From Cellulomonas cellasea (GTDB lineage Bacteria; Actinomycetota; Actinomycetes; Actinomycetales; Cellulomonadaceae), in the NCBI RefSeq assembly GCF_006538745.1, contig NZ_BJLR01000027.1, positions 1-40,765 of the forward strand: 40,765 bases of DNA, given 5' to 3'. This document shows positions 39,807 to 40,765 of this stretch, piece by piece (position 1 is the first letter of the stretch; each line of letters starts with the position of its first letter). The notes beneath the pieces are model-generated. The model saw only the letters and a list, made by a program, of their open reading frames with translations, did not search any database and was not told where the DNA came from. The position numbers and the translations under genes were made by a program.

Positions 39807-40765
39807 CGCTGGACCTTCCTCGGCTTGGGGGCGTCCTGGTTGTCACGGCGCAGGACGAAGTACTGGTACAGGGCCGCGAGCACGAGCGAGATGCCGAACA
39901 GCAGCACCGCGACGGCCGACGCGTAGCCGTAGAGGCTCCGGTTGGTGCCCTGGTTGATCAGGTACGTCGCCATGGTCATGGTCGAGTTCGCCGGGCCGCC
40001 CTTGGTGAGGATCCACACCATGTCGAAGAGCTGCAGCGAGCCGATCATCGACAGGAAGCCCCACGTCCGGATCGTCGGGCCGAGCAGCGGGATCGTGATC
40101 CGGCGCTGCACCTGCCACCACGACGCCCCGTCGAGCTGCGCGGCCTCGTAGAGGTCCGTCGGCACGCCCTGGAGCCCGGCCAGGAACAGGATGATCGCGA
40201 GGCCCAGGTACTTCCAGGTCAGCACGACCATCACGGTGTAGAGCGCGATCTTCGGGTCGCCGAGCCACAGCTCCTTGGCACCGGAGAGCCCGAGCCCGTC
40301 GAACACGGCGTCCACGAGCCCGCCGGGCTGCAGCAGCATGAGCCACACGACACCGGCGACGACCTCGGCGAGGACGTACGGGACGAAGATGATGACGCGC
40401 ATCGCCGCGCGGCCCCGGATCTCCCGGTTGAGCAGCAGCGCGATCGCGAGGCCCAGGGGCAGCTGGATCACGATCGACAGCACGATGATGATCAGGTTGT
40501 GCGTGACCGCGTCGGTGAAGACCTGGTCGCGCAGCGCGTTCGCGTAGTTCTGGAGCCCGACGAAGTCGTCCATCGGCCCGAGGCCGTTCCACTTGTACGT
40601 CGAGTAGCGGACGGCCTGGAGGACCGGCGTCACGACGAACAGGGCGAACAGCGCGAGAGCCGGGGTGACGAAGAAGAGGATCTCCAGGCGCTTGCGCCAC
40701 TCCACGGAGACCGAGGCACGCGGCCGCCCGCCCGCGGCGCGTGCCGCCGACCGGGGAGCCCGGTC
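39803..40765 (-). CDS. Carbohydrate ABC transporter permease, CUT1 (MalF type), 5' end beyond the window
   Basis: A MalF-type membrane protein with six predicted helices and the EAA motif in LYEAAQLDGASWWQVQRRITIPLL. The first helix is EILFFVTPALALFALFVV. The frame is open to the last base of the window; the only start inside is GTG 40705, which has no ribosome binding site and directly precedes the first helix, so the true start probably lies outside. The stop overlaps the next ATG by 4 bp. The substrate is not readable; GH3 and rhamnose mutarotase in the same unit point to a plant oligosaccharide. Confidence 0.9.
   Translation of the reverse strand, partial: DRAPRSAARAAGGRPRASVSVEWRKRLEILFFVTPALALFALFVVTPVLQAVRYSTYKWNGLGPMDDFVGLQNYANALRDQVFTDAVTHNLIIIVLSIVIQLPLGLAIALLLNREIRGRAAMRVIIFVPYVLAEVVAGVVWLMLLQPGGLVDAVFDGLGLSGAKELWLGDPKIALYTVMVVLTWKYLGLAIILFLAGLQGVPTDLYEAAQLDGASWWQVQRRITIPLLGPTIRTWGFLSMIGSLQLFDMVWILTKGGPANSTMTMATYLINQGTNRSLYGYASAVAVLLFGISLVLAALYQYFVLRRDNQDAPKPRKVQR

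Overview
The window is very GC-rich (third codon positions almost all G or C) and looks like a chromosomal segment of a soil-type actinobacterium, most probably Cellulomonas or a close relative. The evidence is a secreted GH10 xylanase with a Pro/Thr linker and C-terminal CBM2, a CebR/CelR-type operator in front of it, an ANTAR regulator and SpoIIE-type phosphatases, a class F-like sortase, GlnR-like and PHO-like boxes, and several genes that begin at or next to a TANNNT -10 element (leaderless transcripts). I saw no tRNA, rRNA, CRISPR array, insertion sequence or phage gene.

Layout. 1-1.9 kb: a family-5 ABC solute-binding lipoprotein (minus). 1.9-6.1 kb: a SAM methyltransferase and CorA (plus), convergent with a GAF-ANTAR / SpoIIE phosphatase pair (minus). 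6.2-8.6 kb: three overlapping genes, a short SRPBCC-like protein, a zinc alcohol/formaldehyde dehydrogenase and a metallo-beta-lactamase hydrolase. 8.6-11.7 kb: a NUDIX protein, then a DUF4142 membrane-anchored protein with a sortase, then DUF1684. 11.7-14.8 kb: a cation/proton antiporter whose 3' end is the last unit of a 22-bp tandem repeat, a pentapeptide-repeat protein and an NAD(P)-binding protein. 14.8-16.6 kb: a complex regulatory region and the xylanase.

16.7-24.6 kb: a nitrogen-scavenging locus with a sodium:solute symporter, a TetR regulator, two DUF1989 proteins (urea carboxylase-associated, that is carboxyguanidine deiminase subunits) and a urea/guanidine carboxylase. The symporter and the carboxylase operon share a near-identical palindrome, the likely TetR operator. 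The carboxylase operon also has a four-half-site GlnR box. Allophanate hydrolase, the next enzyme, is not in the window.

24.6-28.2 kb: a polar amino-acid (cystine-like) ABC importer followed by a coiled-coil protein. 28.2-31.7 kb: a PAS-PAS-GAF-SpoIIE phosphatase, a helical protein of unknown function, a 51-residue membrane protein and a stand-alone LuxR-type helix-turn-helix. 31.8-36.1 kb: a secreted phytase-like/GDPD fusion with a PHO-like box, and a CYTH-CHAD protein. 36.1 kb to the end: a sugar operon on the minus strand with two CUT1 ABC permeases (the first runs off the window), a strong hairpin, and a GH3 glycosidase whose frame runs without a stop into an L-rhamnose mutarotase.

The most notable points are the dual TetR/GlnR control of the guanidine/urea locus, the layered operators in front of the xylanase, the GH3-mutarotase continuous frame, the tandem repeat at the antiporter 3' end, and the sortase next to a tail-anchored protein without a recognisable LPXTG motif.
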